Below are positions 34,512 through 43,769 of a stretch of 64,000 nt of DNA, piece by piece. The translations under genes were made by a program, and so were the position numbers. Every line of letters starts with the position of its first letter. The first letter of the stretch is position 1. Source of the DNA: Nitrospinae bacterium bin107 (GTDB lineage: Bacteria; UBA8248); contig MPNJ01000007.1 in NCBI GenBank assembly GCA_002238965.1, forward strand, positions 62,001-126,000, in the 5' to 3' direction. A model generated the notes under the pieces. The model was given only the letters and a program-made list of their open reading frames with translations. It did no database searches and was not told where the DNA came from.

Positions 34512-34537
34512 CCGCGCGGGCGGGCAAGCCCGCGCGG
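34512..34537 (-). terminator. Intercistronic hairpin between TAXI receptor and TRAP permease
   Basis: CCGCGCGGGC (34512-34521) pairs with GCCCGCGCGG (34528-34537) around a 6-base loop. No long T tract follows on the minus strand. Such hairpins after a receptor gene usually protect the upstream mRNA or partly stop transcription, giving more receptor than permease. Confidence 0.6.
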
Positions 34538-34572
34538 AGAGGTTCGTGCGTGTCACAACGGTGACGAGGAGG

Positions 34573-35562
34573 CTACATGAGTTCTTTCGGAATCTTCTTG
34601 CCCGCTTCTTTCCAGAAACGGATTGCCCCTTTGTGGAGCGGCGCGTTGATGAGCTTGAGGCCGTTTTTAATGGAGAGTTCCTTCGCCACCTTGCCGGCGG
34701 CGGAGACGATGTATTTGCGGCCCTTCTCGGAGTACATGGCTTTCATGATGTTGTAAACCAGATCGGCGGAAACCTTGCTTCCCGCGATCATGACGGTGCC
34801 CGTGCCGAATGTCGGGGTGTCCACGTTCACGTTGGGGTAGACGCCTGCGGGAATCATGGTGGGTCCGAAGAAGGGAAATTTCTTGTAGAATCCGGACTTG
34901 CCGGCCGGAGCGTCCATGTTGATGAAGCGAATCTTCATCATGGTGGCCGTATCGCGGATCATCGCGTTGCCGAGACCCGGGTGCCAGTTGTAGCCGGCGA
35001 TCTTGCCGTTGCGCATCGCTTCGGGGCTTTTACGACCCAAGTAAACGGGCTTGAACGTGCCCCAGATGCCCAGGTGCTTGAGAAGCGCCGTCAGGTTTTT
35101 GGCCGAGCCCGAGCCCGGACCGCCCATCGAGATGGTCTTTCCCTTCAAGTCCTCGATTTTCTTGATCGGGCTGTTCGCGGGCACCAGCAGATGACCGACC
35201 GAACCGAAAAGGTATGTCATGGTTCGCATGTTCTTCTGGGGTTTCTTGAAATGTCCCTGGCCCCGGTAGCCCAGGAAGGAGTCGCTCGAGAACGTCAAGG
35301 CCACTTCCACGGAGCCTGAATGGATCGCCCGCACGTTTTCAACAGAGCCTGTGGAAGACTCGGAGGAAACCTGAACTCCCTTGAGTTCTTTCGTCAGGTA
35401 TACGGCGTACGCGCTGGTCCATCGGTTGTAGGCGCCGCGAATCTGGCCGCCCTTCATCGTGATACGTTGTTGAGCCGAAGCGTCCGGCAGCGTTGCGCCG
35501 AAATGTGTGAGGAACATGAACGCTGCCGCGCTCAGTAGTGAGGCCCATCGTGTTCTGGTCAT
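34573..35562 (-). CDS. TAXI-family TRAP transporter solute-binding protein
   Basis: Secreted receptor of the adjacent TRAP system, 329 residues. It has a signal peptide (MTRTRWASLLSAAAFMFLTH, cleaving near ASA-QQ) and the TAXI pattern: MKGGQIRGAYNRWTSAYAVY, the STGSVENVRAI motif and later KGKTISMGGPGSGSAKNL. TAXI receptors bind dicarboxylates, amino acids or related acids. The permease gene follows downstream. Confidence 0.9.
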   Translation of the reverse strand: MTRTRWASLLSAAAFMFLTHFGATLPDASAQQRITMKGGQIRGAYNRWTSAYAVYLTKELKGVQVSSESSTGSVENVRAIHSGSVEVALTFSSDSFLGYRGQGHFKKPQKNMRTMTYLFGSVGHLLVPANSPIKKIEDLKGKTISMGGPGSGSAKNLTALLKHLGIWGTFKPVYLGRKSPEAMRNGKIAGYNWHPGLGNAMIRDTATMMKIRFINMDAPAGKSGFYKKFPFFGPTMIPAGVYPNVNVDTPTFGTGTVMIAGSKVSADLVYNIMKAMYSEKGRKYIVSAAGKVAKELSIKNGLKLINAPLHKGAIRFWKEAGKKIPKELM

Positions 35563-35710
35563 GGTTCTGTTCTCCTTGATGAATGGATGGAATGAAAACT
35601 TCTACTGATTGAACCAATTACCTCGAACGTCGGTCGAGAAAACCGGCAAGATTCAAATGCTGTGCACCGGGCGAAGAGAGAAGTCATCCGCCCTTGGGCG
35701 CATCGTCAAA

Positions 35711-35739
35711 TTGACAGGGTTCACATGACTTTCTACAGT
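35711..35739 (+). promoter_or_regulatory. sigma70-type promoter
   Basis: TTGACA (35711-35716) and TACAGT (35734-35739) are separated by 17 bases, ending 43 bases before the ThDP-enzyme start at 35783. Confidence 0.55.
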
Positions 35740-35782
35740 CTCATCGTATAACTCCATATCTTATCTTACAAGGAGATGTATT

Positions 35783-37570
35783 TTGACCCGCATGAATGGT
35801 GGCCAGATCATCGTCGATTATCTCGTTCAGGAAGACGTCCCCTACGTCTTCGGTCTGTGCGGTCACGGGAACATCAGCTTTCTGGATGCGCTCCATGAGC
35901 GCGCCGACGAGATCAAGACGCTCTCGGTGCGCCACGAATCGCTCTCGGGCTTCATGGCCGACGTGTATTACCGCGTGGCGGGCAGGCCGGTGGCTACCTT
36001 CACCTCCTGCGGGCCGGGTTCGGCCAACATGCCGATTTCCCTGGCGAACGCATTTTTCGATTCCGTCCCCTTTCTGGCCGTGACGGGCAACATTCCCACC
36101 AACCAGTTCAACCGGGGCGCGTTCCAGGAGACCTACCGCCACTACCAGGCGGATTTTCCCTCCACCGTGCAGGCCTACTGCAAGCGGGTGTACCAGCCCA
36201 CGCGGGCGGAGATGGTGCCGCAGTTCACCCGCCAGGCGTGGAAGACGATGATGACGGGAAGGCGCGGCCCCGTCGTGCTCGACGTGCCTTTCGACATCTT
36301 CAAGGAGGAAACTGAAGTCGAGATGCCCCAGGCGTCTGAGTGGAACGCGAACATCTCCTGCCGATGCGGGGCGGACCCCGATGGTGTGAAAAAGGCTGTA
36401 GAAATGCTCACTTCCGCCGAGCGGCCCGTGATTCTCGTGGGCCAGGGCGTCAAATACGCAGGCGCCGCCGCGAAAATGGTCGCGCTCGCCGAGAAGTTGA
36501 ACATCCCGGTGGCTTGTTCATCGAGCGGGATGGGCGCGGTCGACGCGAAACACCCTCTGGCTCTGGGCCTCATCGCGAGAAACGGGACTTATCCTGCGAA
36601 CCACGCCGCGCGCCAGGCCGACGTTCTGTTCGCGCTCGGCGTTCGCTTCGACGATCGCACCTCGAGCAGCTGGCTGCCCGGCTATTCGTTCAACATCCCG
36701 CCCACGAAGCTGATTCACGTGGATATCGACCCCGAGGAGATCGCCCGCAACTACCCGGTGGCCTTAGGGTTAATGGCGGACGTGGACGTCTTTCTCGATC
36801 AGGTGGGTGAAGCGCTCGGGGCCGGGGAGAGCGTGGATATCCCTGAAGCGCGGGAGGCGTGGCTCCGCCGGATCGACGGCTGGCGCAACGAGTGGGAGGA
36901 GTTCACGGCTCCCGGCTACCGCGAGGACACCGAGCCCATCCACCCCCAGCGGGCGGCTTTTGAGATCGACAAGGCCCTGCCCGACGACGCCATCCTCATC
37001 AGTGACGTCGGCGTCCACCACAACTGGCTGATCCAGTGCTGCCGCCCCAAGGGGCCGCAATCACTCATTGGCTCGATGGGCTTCGGCGCGATGGGTTTCG
37101 GGGTCGCGGGCGTGCTGGGGGCCAAGCTGGCCGCGCCGGAGCGGCCCTGCGTCGCGGTGTGCGGAGACGGCGCTTTCGCCATGCACCTGAGCGCCATCAT
37201 GACGGCGGTGGAGTACGACATCCCCGCCGTCTGGGTCGTATGGAACAACTACGCCTTCGCCTCCATCCGGGGGCTTCAGCGCGGCTATCTGGAAGGCCGG
37301 GAGCTCGCCACCGACTTTCAGGAGCACGCCTCCGCCACGCCGTATAATCCAGATTTCGCCGCCATGGCCGAATCTGCAGGCATCGCGGGCGTGCGGGTGG
37401 ACAAGGCGGCCGATTTGAGTGCGGCGGTGGATGAAGCGGTGAAGGCCGGGCGTCCCTACGTGATCGACGCGAACATCCAGGGAGAGCAAAATCCAAGCGG
37501 CGCAGGCGCCTGGGAGTTGCCCGGCCTGGGGTATGGAGAACCAGCTATCGGCGAGCGGACCATTCTTTAG
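35783..37570 (+). CDS. Thiamine-diphosphate enzyme, acetolactate synthase-like
   Basis: A 595-residue ThDP enzyme with the three-domain layout of acetolactate synthase, oxalyl-CoA decarboxylase and relatives. The N-terminal catalytic glutamate is in SVRHESLSGFMADVYYR, followed by FTSCGPGSAN. The C-terminal ThDP/Mg motif runs from CGDGAFAMHL to WNNYAF. There is no small regulatory subunit gene, so an anabolic branched-chain role is unlikely; IlvB-like enzymes of catabolic clusters are a better fit. The TTG at 35783 has AGGAG 7 bases upstream and is preferred over the ATG at 35792. Confidence 0.88.
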   Translation: MTRMNGGQIIVDYLVQEDVPYVFGLCGHGNISFLDALHERADEIKTLSVRHESLSGFMADVYYRVAGRPVATFTSCGPGSANMPISLANAFFDSVPFLAVTGNIPTNQFNRGAFQETYRHYQADFPSTVQAYCKRVYQPTRAEMVPQFTRQAWKTMMTGRRGPVVLDVPFDIFKEETEVEMPQASEWNANISCRCGADPDGVKKAVEMLTSAERPVILVGQGVKYAGAAAKMVALAEKLNIPVACSSSGMGAVDAKHPLALGLIARNGTYPANHAARQADVLFALGVRFDDRTSSSWLPGYSFNIPPTKLIHVDIDPEEIARNYPVALGLMADVDVFLDQVGEALGAGESVDIPEAREAWLRRIDGWRNEWEEFTAPGYREDTEPIHPQRAAFEIDKALPDDAILISDVGVHHNWLIQCCRPKGPQSLIGSMGFGAMGFGVAGVLGAKLAAPERPCVAVCGDGAFAMHLSAIMTAVEYDIPAVWVVWNNYAFASIRGLQRGYLEGRELATDFQEHASATPYNPDFAAMAESAGIAGVRVDKAADLSAAVDEAVKAGRPYVIDANIQGEQNPSGAGAWELPGLGYGEPAIGERTIL

Positions 37571-37614
37571 TGAAGTGATAGATAGCGGGTTATGCCCGCA
37601 AAAGGAGAGGATAG

Positions 37615-38235
37615 ATGAACGATGAGGCGAGGCTGCGCGCGGCGGCGGACAAGCTCGAGATGATGGAGGTGTGCATGTTCTCGCACGTCTGTCGGGACGT
37701 TGGCGACTGGGATGGACTGCTGGATTGCTTTCACCCGGATGCGGACATCACCACCTCGTGGTTCATGGGCAACGCGCATGCGTTCATCACCGAATCGCGC
37801 GATATGATGGAAGGCCATCACACCGATGACACCCAGAAACACATTGCGGGGAACACGCGCGTTCGCGTGAGTGGTGAGCGCGGGGTTTGTGAGTATTACC
37901 TGACCCTCCACCAGAGGCGGACGATGGACGGCTATGATTTCGACTTCTCGACCTGGAGCAGCGTGGTGGATCTGTTCGAGCGCAGGGACGGGCGGTGGCG
38001 CGTCATCAAGCGCACGATGATATACGAGAAAGACAGGATGGACCCCCACAAGCCCGGCGAGGTGCCCGCGTCCTACTTCGAGGCGATGGACCTGACGCCC
38101 TACCCCAGGGCGCTTCGCTACCATTGCTGGCGGAACGAAAAATTCAGCGGCAGCCCGCCATCCGAGAACCTGGTGATGGAAGGAACCGAAAAGTCGCGGG
38201 CTATCCGGGAAGAAGCGCGCCGCTGGGTGTCGTGA
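37615..38235 (+). CDS. SnoaL/NTF2-like fold protein
   Basis: A 206-residue protein. The N-terminal 140 residues look like a SnoaL-like polyketide-cyclase/ring-hydroxylase-beta fold (CMFSHVCRDVGDWDGLLDCF, then FHPDADITTSWFMG, later RDGRWRVIKRTMIYEKDRMD). The C-terminal part is an unassigned extension. Such proteins are isomerases, hydratases or dioxygenase small subunits, so the function is open. It follows the ThDP enzyme by 44 bases with a good AAAGGAGAGG site and is probably cotranscribed. Confidence 0.72.
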   Translation: MNDEARLRAAADKLEMMEVCMFSHVCRDVGDWDGLLDCFHPDADITTSWFMGNAHAFITESRDMMEGHHTDDTQKHIAGNTRVRVSGERGVCEYYLTLHQRRTMDGYDFDFSTWSSVVDLFERRDGRWRVIKRTMIYEKDRMDPHKPGEVPASYFEAMDLTPYPRALRYHCWRNEKFSGSPPSENLVMEGTEKSRAIREEARRWVS

Positions 38236-38248
38236 TGCGCCGGAAAGC

Positions 38249-39403
38249 CTACATCAACTCCAGATAAATCCGCTTCATGTCCTCCGCGTCTGCGGGTACG
38301 GGGTTCGTCGCCACGGTGGTGCTGGCGGCCGCCTCGTGCGCCATGCGGTCGAGGTATTCCATCTCTGCGCCGATGGCCGCGAGTGATTCGGGAACCTCGA
38401 TGTCGTCCGCCAGGGCGCGTACGCGCTCGACCGCTAGTTCCGCGTCCTGCGTGTCGTCCGCGCCCTCCTCGGGGTTCGCCAGGAGCGGGGCCAGCCGGGC
38501 GAAGGTTTCGCGCATGGCGGGCAGGTTGAAGCGCATCACGGGGGCGAGGAGTATCCCGTTCGTGGTGCCGTGGTGACCGCCGAAGAAGTTGAAGACCGGG
38601 TGCGTGAGTCCGTGGACGATGCCGAGGCCCGTGTTCGTGAAGGAAGCGCCCGCGAGGCAAGCTCCAAGCGCCACGGGGTCTGCGGCGTCCGGGTCGGCGG
38701 GGTCGGCGACGAAGCGCCGCGCATTCTGTCCGATCAGGCCGATCGCCTGGAAGCAGAGCGCCTGTGACCAGGGGTTCGCGCGCGGGGAGCCGAGCGATTC
38801 CACCGCGTGGGTCAGGGCGTCCATCAGCGCGCCCGCGGCGAAGAATTTTGGCAGCGTGGCGAGCAGGGAGGAATCCACCACCGCCACGTCGGAGTAGAGC
38901 GCATCCGAGTGAATGCTCGATTTGGTGCCGCGCTCGATGTCGGTGATGATGGAGGCGCGCGTCACCTCGCTGCCCGTGCCCGCCGTGGTCGGAGCCGTGA
39001 TGAAGGGCGGAATGGATTTTTCCACCTTGTCCGCGCCGTAGTAATCGCTTATCTTCCCGCCGTTCGCGAGGAGCGCCCCCATCGCCTTGGCGGTGTCGAT
39101 GGCGCTTCCTCCGCCCACGGCGATTATGCCGGAACATTGGTTCGCCTCATAAAACGCCTGTGCGCGCGTGATGCTCGGGTCAGACGGGTTGGGCTCCACA
39201 TCTTCATACAGGCGGTAATCGACGCCCGCTGCAACGAGGCCCTCCGTCACGGAGTCGAGCACACCGGCGCCAGAAAGACCTGGGTCCGCGAGCAGCATGG
39301 GGCGCGTCATCTCCAGGCTCTTCGCTTCGGCGCCGATAGAGGCGGCCTCCCCCCTGCCGAAGCGCACGCGCGGCACGGCGGACATGCGGAAAGGATCGAT
39401 CAT
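38249..39403 (-). CDS. Iron-containing alcohol dehydrogenase (group III)
   Basis: A 384-residue NAD(P)-dependent dehydrogenase. The dinucleotide loop is IAVGGGSAIDTAKAMGA; the metal-binding histidines are in MDALTHAVES and GLTHPVFNFFGGHHGTTNG. Members reduce or oxidise alcohols, glycerol, hydroxyacids or maleylacetate. The protein is closer to the maleylacetate reductase-like group by its short form, but I cannot fix the substrate. The convergent neighbour ends 13 bases away. Confidence 0.9.
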   Translation of the reverse strand: MIDPFRMSAVPRVRFGRGEAASIGAEAKSLEMTRPMLLADPGLSGAGVLDSVTEGLVAAGVDYRLYEDVEPNPSDPSITRAQAFYEANQCSGIIAVGGGSAIDTAKAMGALLANGGKISDYYGADKVEKSIPPFITAPTTAGTGSEVTRASIITDIERGTKSSIHSDALYSDVAVVDSSLLATLPKFFAAGALMDALTHAVESLGSPRANPWSQALCFQAIGLIGQNARRFVADPADPDAADPVALGACLAGASFTNTGLGIVHGLTHPVFNFFGGHHGTTNGILLAPVMRFNLPAMRETFARLAPLLANPEEGADDTQDAELAVERVRALADDIEVPESLAAIGAEMEYLDRMAHEAAASTTVATNPVPADAEDMKRIYLELM

Positions 39404-39448
39404 GGCTGGATTCTCCTTCTGGAAGTTTTCATTCGGCCCGGCAAGGGG

Positions 39449-39765
39449 CTGTTGAAAAAGCCCTTGCCGGGCGTCTTCAATTCACGAGAATGGACAGAAC
39501 CACTCCCCCCTTGAGGGTCGGTCTCCCTCGGGGAAGACCGACAACGAGACAAGGGCGAAGCCCGCAGGCGAGTTGGTGGGGGGAGCTTTTATCCGTGGCA
39601 TGTCCCCCCACCGAATCGGCCTTCGCATAAACCGCTCGGCCTCTTCGACTCCCCCTCAAGGGGGGAGTGAACTTCAAGATCCTCAAGGAAGGAGTGTTGT
39701 CTCCTCTCTCATCGCTCGGTTCCATACCCCGAATCACGAAATGAGGTCTTTTTCAACAGCCCGGT
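39449..39765. mobile_element. MITE-like composite repeat, copy A
   Basis: The unit is bounded by GGGCTGTTGAAAAAGCCC-like sequence at 39446-39463 and its inverted form TTTTTCAACAGCCC at 39752-39765. A 130-base core (39539-39670) recurs in inverted orientation at 55692-55822 with roughly 90% identity by eye. The core includes the right terminal repeat ACTCCCCCTCAAGGGGGGAG at 39649-39669. It is non-coding. Confidence 0.7.
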
Positions 39766-39773
39766 GCTGCCGG

Positions 39774-40139
39774 TCATTCTCCGTCCGCTTCACTTGTTAG
39801 CGCCTCTCGCGGCGGCCAGTCTCCGGATCGGTTCTTGAATGACAGATAGACGAGAACGTCGTCGCCGGGATTCTTTAATTCATGCTCCACGCCTAAGGGT
39901 ATGTGGACCACCTCGCCCGCGCCCAGGGTCTTCTCTTCATCCCCGACGCGGAACCAGCCTGCGCCTTCCAGTATGTGGATGATCTGCTCGCAACCGTGGC
40001 TGTGCGGTCGGGTCGCCTTTCCGGGCGGCTGCTCCTGGCGCGTCAGGGTGGTGAACGCGCCGAGAACCATGCTGCCGCGAGAATCCGTTGTGGAGACGAT
40101 GTTGCGCTTTTTCATGTCGTCCCAGCGGTAAAAGGGCAT
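39774..40139 (-). CDS. Single-domain cupin protein
   Basis: A 121-residue cupin. The metal motif is RPHSHGCEQIIHILEGAGWF (cupin 1) with GAGEVVHIPLGVEHELKNPG (cupin 2), so two His, one Glu and a third His are in place. Such proteins act as dioxygenases, isomerases or small ligand sensors. The ATG at 40139 is preferred over the GTG at 40148, since AGAAGG lies 8 bases before it. It is followed by the PanE-like gene in the same orientation upstream. Confidence 0.8.
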   Translation of the reverse strand: MPFYRWDDMKKRNIVSTTDSRGSMVLGAFTTLTRQEQPPGKATRPHSHGCEQIIHILEGAGWFRVGDEEKTLGAGEVVHIPLGVEHELKNPGDDVLVYLSFKNRSGDWPPREALTSEADGE

Positions 40140-40176
40140 GGCGGGCACCTTCTCTTATCGGCGAGAGACGTACGGA

Positions 40177-41214
40177 CTAGACCAGTTCGGCGATTTTCGC
40201 CTGTAGAAGCTCGTAGTTCGGGCGGCCCATCTCGATTTCGCCGTCGTCTATCATCCTTGCGATCTCTGTCACCGAGTCGTTGAAGGGGGTGGGGATGCCG
40301 AGCTCCCTGGCCCTGCGCGAGACGAGTCCGTTGATGTATTCCATCTCGCTCTTCCGGCCTTTGATGTGGTCCTGAATCGGGGCCGTGCGCGAACGCGGCC
40401 CCACATGGCCGAGCAGCGTCTTCATGGCCGTGACGAGCACCTGATCGTCCGAACCCGCGAAATCATCCGAAGAGAGTCCGAACACCGGCTCCACCCCGTA
40501 GCCCAGCGCTTCGCCCACCGCCATCGCCTCTTTCCCGAGCCCGACCGAAAGGTCGATGACGCCCGGAAGCTCGCGAGTCTCGGCGTTCTTGAGTCCCAGA
40601 AGGCCGAATGGCCCCATGGTCATGCAGTTGGCGATGAGCTTCGTCCACTTGGTGCCCTCGATGTTCGTGCTTACCTCAGTGACGGCGACGTGAGCGAAGA
40701 TGTCGCGCACTTCTTCCGCGCGCGGGGTGACCGAGCCGTCCAGTTCCCCCACGGCGAACCAGGTGCCCTTGCGCGGGGTGTTCCGCTGGATGAGGCCGGG
40801 CGTGAATATCTCCGCCGACAGCTCCACGCAGCAGCCCACCACGCGCTCGCGCCCGATGATGGAGGTGATCATATCGTTGTTCATGCTGTTCTGCGCCCCG
40901 ACGAATATACCGTCGCTCTTGAGGTAGGGCTTGATGAGTTCGCACATCCAGCGGGTGTCGTAGGATTTGACGATGAGGAGGACGATGTCGAAGGTCGTCC
41001 GGAGCGAGGCCAGCTCGCAGAGATGGTGCGCACGCAGGGGCGGCGTTTTGAGGTCCAGGTCGGGCATCTGGACGTGCAGGCCCTTCTCGCGCATCACCTC
41101 CACGTGCTCGGGCCATTGGTCGATGACGGTGACGTCGAGACCGGCGTCGGTCAGATCGGCGGACACGCTGCCGCCGATGGCGCCTGCGCCGAGAACGGCG
41201 ATCTTCTTGTTCAT
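40177..41214 (-). CDS. Ketopantoate reductase family protein (ApbA/PanE-like)
   Basis: NADP-dependent 2-dehydropantoate 2-reductase-like enzyme, 345 residues. It has the N-terminal AVLGAGAIGGSVSADL nucleotide loop, the conserved lysine and asparagine segment (NIEGTKWTKLIANCMTMGPF), and the C-terminal helical domain with GRKSEMEYINGLV. The length fits. In a catabolic cluster it could reduce another 2-keto acid, so pantothenate synthesis is not certain. Confidence 0.85.
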   Translation of the reverse strand: MNKKIAVLGAGAIGGSVSADLTDAGLDVTVIDQWPEHVEVMREKGLHVQMPDLDLKTPPLRAHHLCELASLRTTFDIVLLIVKSYDTRWMCELIKPYLKSDGIFVGAQNSMNNDMITSIIGRERVVGCCVELSAEIFTPGLIQRNTPRKGTWFAVGELDGSVTPRAEEVRDIFAHVAVTEVSTNIEGTKWTKLIANCMTMGPFGLLGLKNAETRELPGVIDLSVGLGKEAMAVGEALGYGVEPVFGLSSDDFAGSDDQVLVTAMKTLLGHVGPRSRTAPIQDHIKGRKSEMEYINGLVSRRARELGIPTPFNDSVTEIARMIDDGEIEMGRPNYELLQAKIAELV

Positions 41215-41285
41215 GCTGCACCTTGCCTTTCGGGGCTTTCGCCCTCAAGAGAATGAGAATCGCGACGAATACATGCGTTTCGTGA

Positions 41286-42461
41286 TTAAAAATACTTCAT
41301 TGTGCGGATGCGCTGCGCCTGGTTGGTGCCGGCCGAGTGGAGGAAGCTGATGACGTCGCGCAGGTATTTCTCCATCGGCGCGTCCGTCATATAGCCCGTT
41401 CCGCCCCAGACCTCGAGCGCGCGCGTGGCGATGCGGAAACCGGCCTCCGAAGTATAGGCTTTGGCCATGTAGCCGAGCTTGGGGTCGTAGTTATCGCGCA
41501 TCGCCCGCCAGGCGGCGTAGTGGAGCAACTGGCGTGAAGCCTCGTACTCGACGAAGCAATCCGCCAGCATGAAGCCCACGCCCTGGTGTTCGATGATGGG
41601 TTTTCCGCCCTGGATTCTCGTTTTGGCGAATTCGAGCGCGTCTTCATAGGCGGCGCGGGCGGGGCCCAGGTTCGTGGCGGCGGACTCGATGACCGAGCCG
41701 CGCGAGAAAGGACCCGAACGGGCCGCCACGCCACCGCCGACCGGCGTGACGCGGTAGTCATCCGAAACGCGGCAGTTCTCGAAAATGAGTTCCGCGTTCT
41801 GGGAGAGCTGCTGGCCCATCTTCTCGTGGATCTTGCCGATGGAAAATCCTTCCATGTCCGGCGTGACCATGAAGTAGGTGACGCCCTGCGAGACGCCGAC
41901 GGTGGGATCGGTGCGGCAGACGAGCACGTAGAGCTTGGCGACCCCCCCGTTGCTGATGTAGTGCTTCTTGCCGTTGATGATCCAGTCCTCCCCGTCTCGC
42001 ACCGCGCTCGTGCGGACGCCGAGGTCGGGGCCTTCTTCGGGGATAAAATTCTCCGAACCCACCTCGGGCTCCGTCATGCCGACGGCGAGGTGGAAGCGGT
42101 GATCCTCCAGGAATCGGGGAAGGAATTTCGCGCGCTGCTCCTCGTTCCAGACGATGTCGAGGAAATGGATGATCTTCCAGGTCTGGTCGAAGGTGACGGC
42201 CACGCCCAGATCCCCCCAGCCGATCTCCTCCCCCACGATGCAGAGCGTGAGAATGTCGGCCCCGCCGCCGCCAATCTCCTCGGGGATGGAGAGGGTTCTC
42301 AGGCCGAGCCTGCTCCCGGACTCGAGGATGTCCCAGGGGAATCTCTCTACCGGGTCGGTAATTCGCTCGCGCTCGCGAACGTGGGGTTTGAGTTCATCTC
42401 TGGCGTAGTCGTGCGCCAGTTTCTGCAGTTCAAGCTGCCGTTCGGTGAGGGTGAAATCCAT
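41286..42461 (-). CDS. Acyl-CoA dehydrogenase-like flavoprotein (no canonical catalytic Glu), copy 1
   Basis: A 391-residue member of the acyl-CoA dehydrogenase family. FAD motifs are readable (MTEPEVGSEN, WIINGKKHYISNGG, and GGTGYMTDAPMEKYLRD). In medium-chain enzymes the base is the E of IYEGT; here that stretch reads FLHSAGTNQ, with alanine. The enzyme must use another base (as isovaleryl-CoA dehydrogenase does), or has a different reaction. It lies beside an alcohol dehydrogenase and a PanE-like gene. Two paralogues lie nearby. Confidence 0.85.
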   Translation of the reverse strand: MDFTLTERQLELQKLAHDYARDELKPHVRERERITDPVERFPWDILESGSRLGLRTLSIPEEIGGGGADILTLCIVGEEIGWGDLGVAVTFDQTWKIIHFLDIVWNEEQRAKFLPRFLEDHRFHLAVGMTEPEVGSENFIPEEGPDLGVRTSAVRDGEDWIINGKKHYISNGGVAKLYVLVCRTDPTVGVSQGVTYFMVTPDMEGFSIGKIHEKMGQQLSQNAELIFENCRVSDDYRVTPVGGGVAARSGPFSRGSVIESAATNLGPARAAYEDALEFAKTRIQGGKPIIEHQGVGFMLADCFVEYEASRQLLHYAAWRAMRDNYDPKLGYMAKAYTSEAGFRIATRALEVWGGTGYMTDAPMEKYLRDVISFLHSAGTNQAQRIRTMKYF

Positions 42462-42492
42462 CGCTCGCCTTCAGGTTAAGGAGAAAATTCGC

Positions 42493-43527
42493 TCAGTCCA
42501 TCACGATGGCCGCGCGGCCCGTAATCGCGCCCGCTTCCAGGCGTTCGTGCACTTTTTCGGCCTCTTCGAGCCGGTAGGTTTCCGTGACAAGCGGCCAGAC
42601 TTCTCCGCGCGCGCAAAGCTCGAGAGATTCGATGATCTCCTGCTTGGTGAACGAGCGGCTGCCCATGACTTCGAGTTCTCCGTTCAGGAGGCTTCCGGCG
42701 GATAGGCGGAACGGCTTGGGCGTAAACCCGCCCAGGGTCACCAGGCGGCCGCCCTTGTCGAGAGCCTCGGCAGCGGCCTCGAGCGTGGTGTCATGGGAGA
42801 CGAAATCGACAGCCACGTTCACGCCTACGCCGCCCGTGAGTTCGAGCAGCGCTTCCTTCACGTCGTCCTTCGAGGCGTCGACCGTGGCTTCCGCCCCGAG
42901 TTCCTTGCACTGGGCCAGTTTTTGTTCGGAGACGTCCACGGCGATGACGCGCGCGTTCGCCCAGCGGGCGAGCATGACCATGTGGATACCCACGCCGCCG
43001 CCCGCCCCGATGACGGCGACGGTTTCCATCGGCTCGATCCGCGCGCGGCGCACCACCTTGTAGGGGGTGACGATGGCGTCGCAGATGACGGCCGCCTCGG
43101 CGGGATGGGCCTTGTAGTCCAGGCTCTCGGGCAGGTGAACGTAAACCTGCGAGGGGAGGTTGATGTATTCGGCATAGCCGCCGTCGCGGTGCCTGCCGAC
43201 GAAGCCGGCCATGTTGTCGCAGAGGGGTTCCCTGTTCACCCGGCACCAGCGGCAATACCCGCAGGTGAGATAGCAGTGGAAGGTGACAATGTCGCCCGCT
43301 TTTACGTTCGAGACCCCGGCGCCCGTCTCGACGATCTCGCCCACCACCTCGTGGCCGATGATCATGGGGTAGTCGATGTCCACGCGGCCCGCGCGCGCGT
43401 GGTGAATCGTGAGGCCCGAGCCGCAGGCGATGACGCGCGCCACGGCCTCGCCCGGTCCGGGCGTCGGGTCGGGCACGTCTTCATATGAAAATGGCGCTCC
43501 TTTTTCCCGCAACACCATGGCTTTCAT
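42493..43527 (-). CDS. Zinc-dependent alcohol dehydrogenase (MDR family)
   Basis: A 344-residue medium-chain dehydrogenase. The structural zinc loop is CGYCRWCRVNREPLC, the catalytic zinc site is HxxxGHEVVGEI with an upstream CGSGLTIHH, and the nucleotide fold has VIGAGGGVGIHMVML. The ATG at 43527 follows GAAGGAGG and gives the standard MKAMVL start. Neighbouring genes encode acyl-CoA-type dehydrogenases, so an alcohol or aldehyde intermediate is a fair guess. Confidence 0.92.
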   Translation of the reverse strand: MKAMVLREKGAPFSYEDVPDPTPGPGEAVARVIACGSGLTIHHARAGRVDIDYPMIIGHEVVGEIVETGAGVSNVKAGDIVTFHCYLTCGYCRWCRVNREPLCDNMAGFVGRHRDGGYAEYINLPSQVYVHLPESLDYKAHPAEAAVICDAIVTPYKVVRRARIEPMETVAVIGAGGGVGIHMVMLARWANARVIAVDVSEQKLAQCKELGAEATVDASKDDVKEALLELTGGVGVNVAVDFVSHDTTLEAAAEALDKGGRLVTLGGFTPKPFRLSAGSLLNGELEVMGSRSFTKQEIIESLELCARGEVWPLVTETYRLEEAEKVHERLEAGAITGRAAIVMD

Positions 43528-43769
43528 GAGAGCCTCCTTCCGAGAGAACCTCCGCGCGCAATGCGAAGACGCGAGCATGTGTGATTGACGGCGGACAATA
43601 TATCGGGATTGTGAAAAAATTAGTAGTGAAGAAGCGAAGAAGAGAAAGCAGCGAGATTTGTAGTGGAATGGGTGTGGATGGAAATGCTCTGCGCATAACT
43701 TGTATTGCTTTTATCATAGCAGGTAATGTCTAAGAGTCAGTTTCGTGTATCTCTCAGAAAGGGGGGGAG
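43528..43769. other. Intergenic region between divergent genes
   Basis: The stretch is AT-rich (about 43590-43730) and includes no recognisable protein. It must hold the promoters of the alcohol dehydrogenase (minus) and the metalloprotease (plus). Confidence 0.5.

Noticed and set aside
39480-39780. A CRISPR array or tandem repeat, suggested by C/G-run repeats
   Set aside because: The repeats are inverted, not regularly spaced direct repeats, and only two full copies exist in the window.
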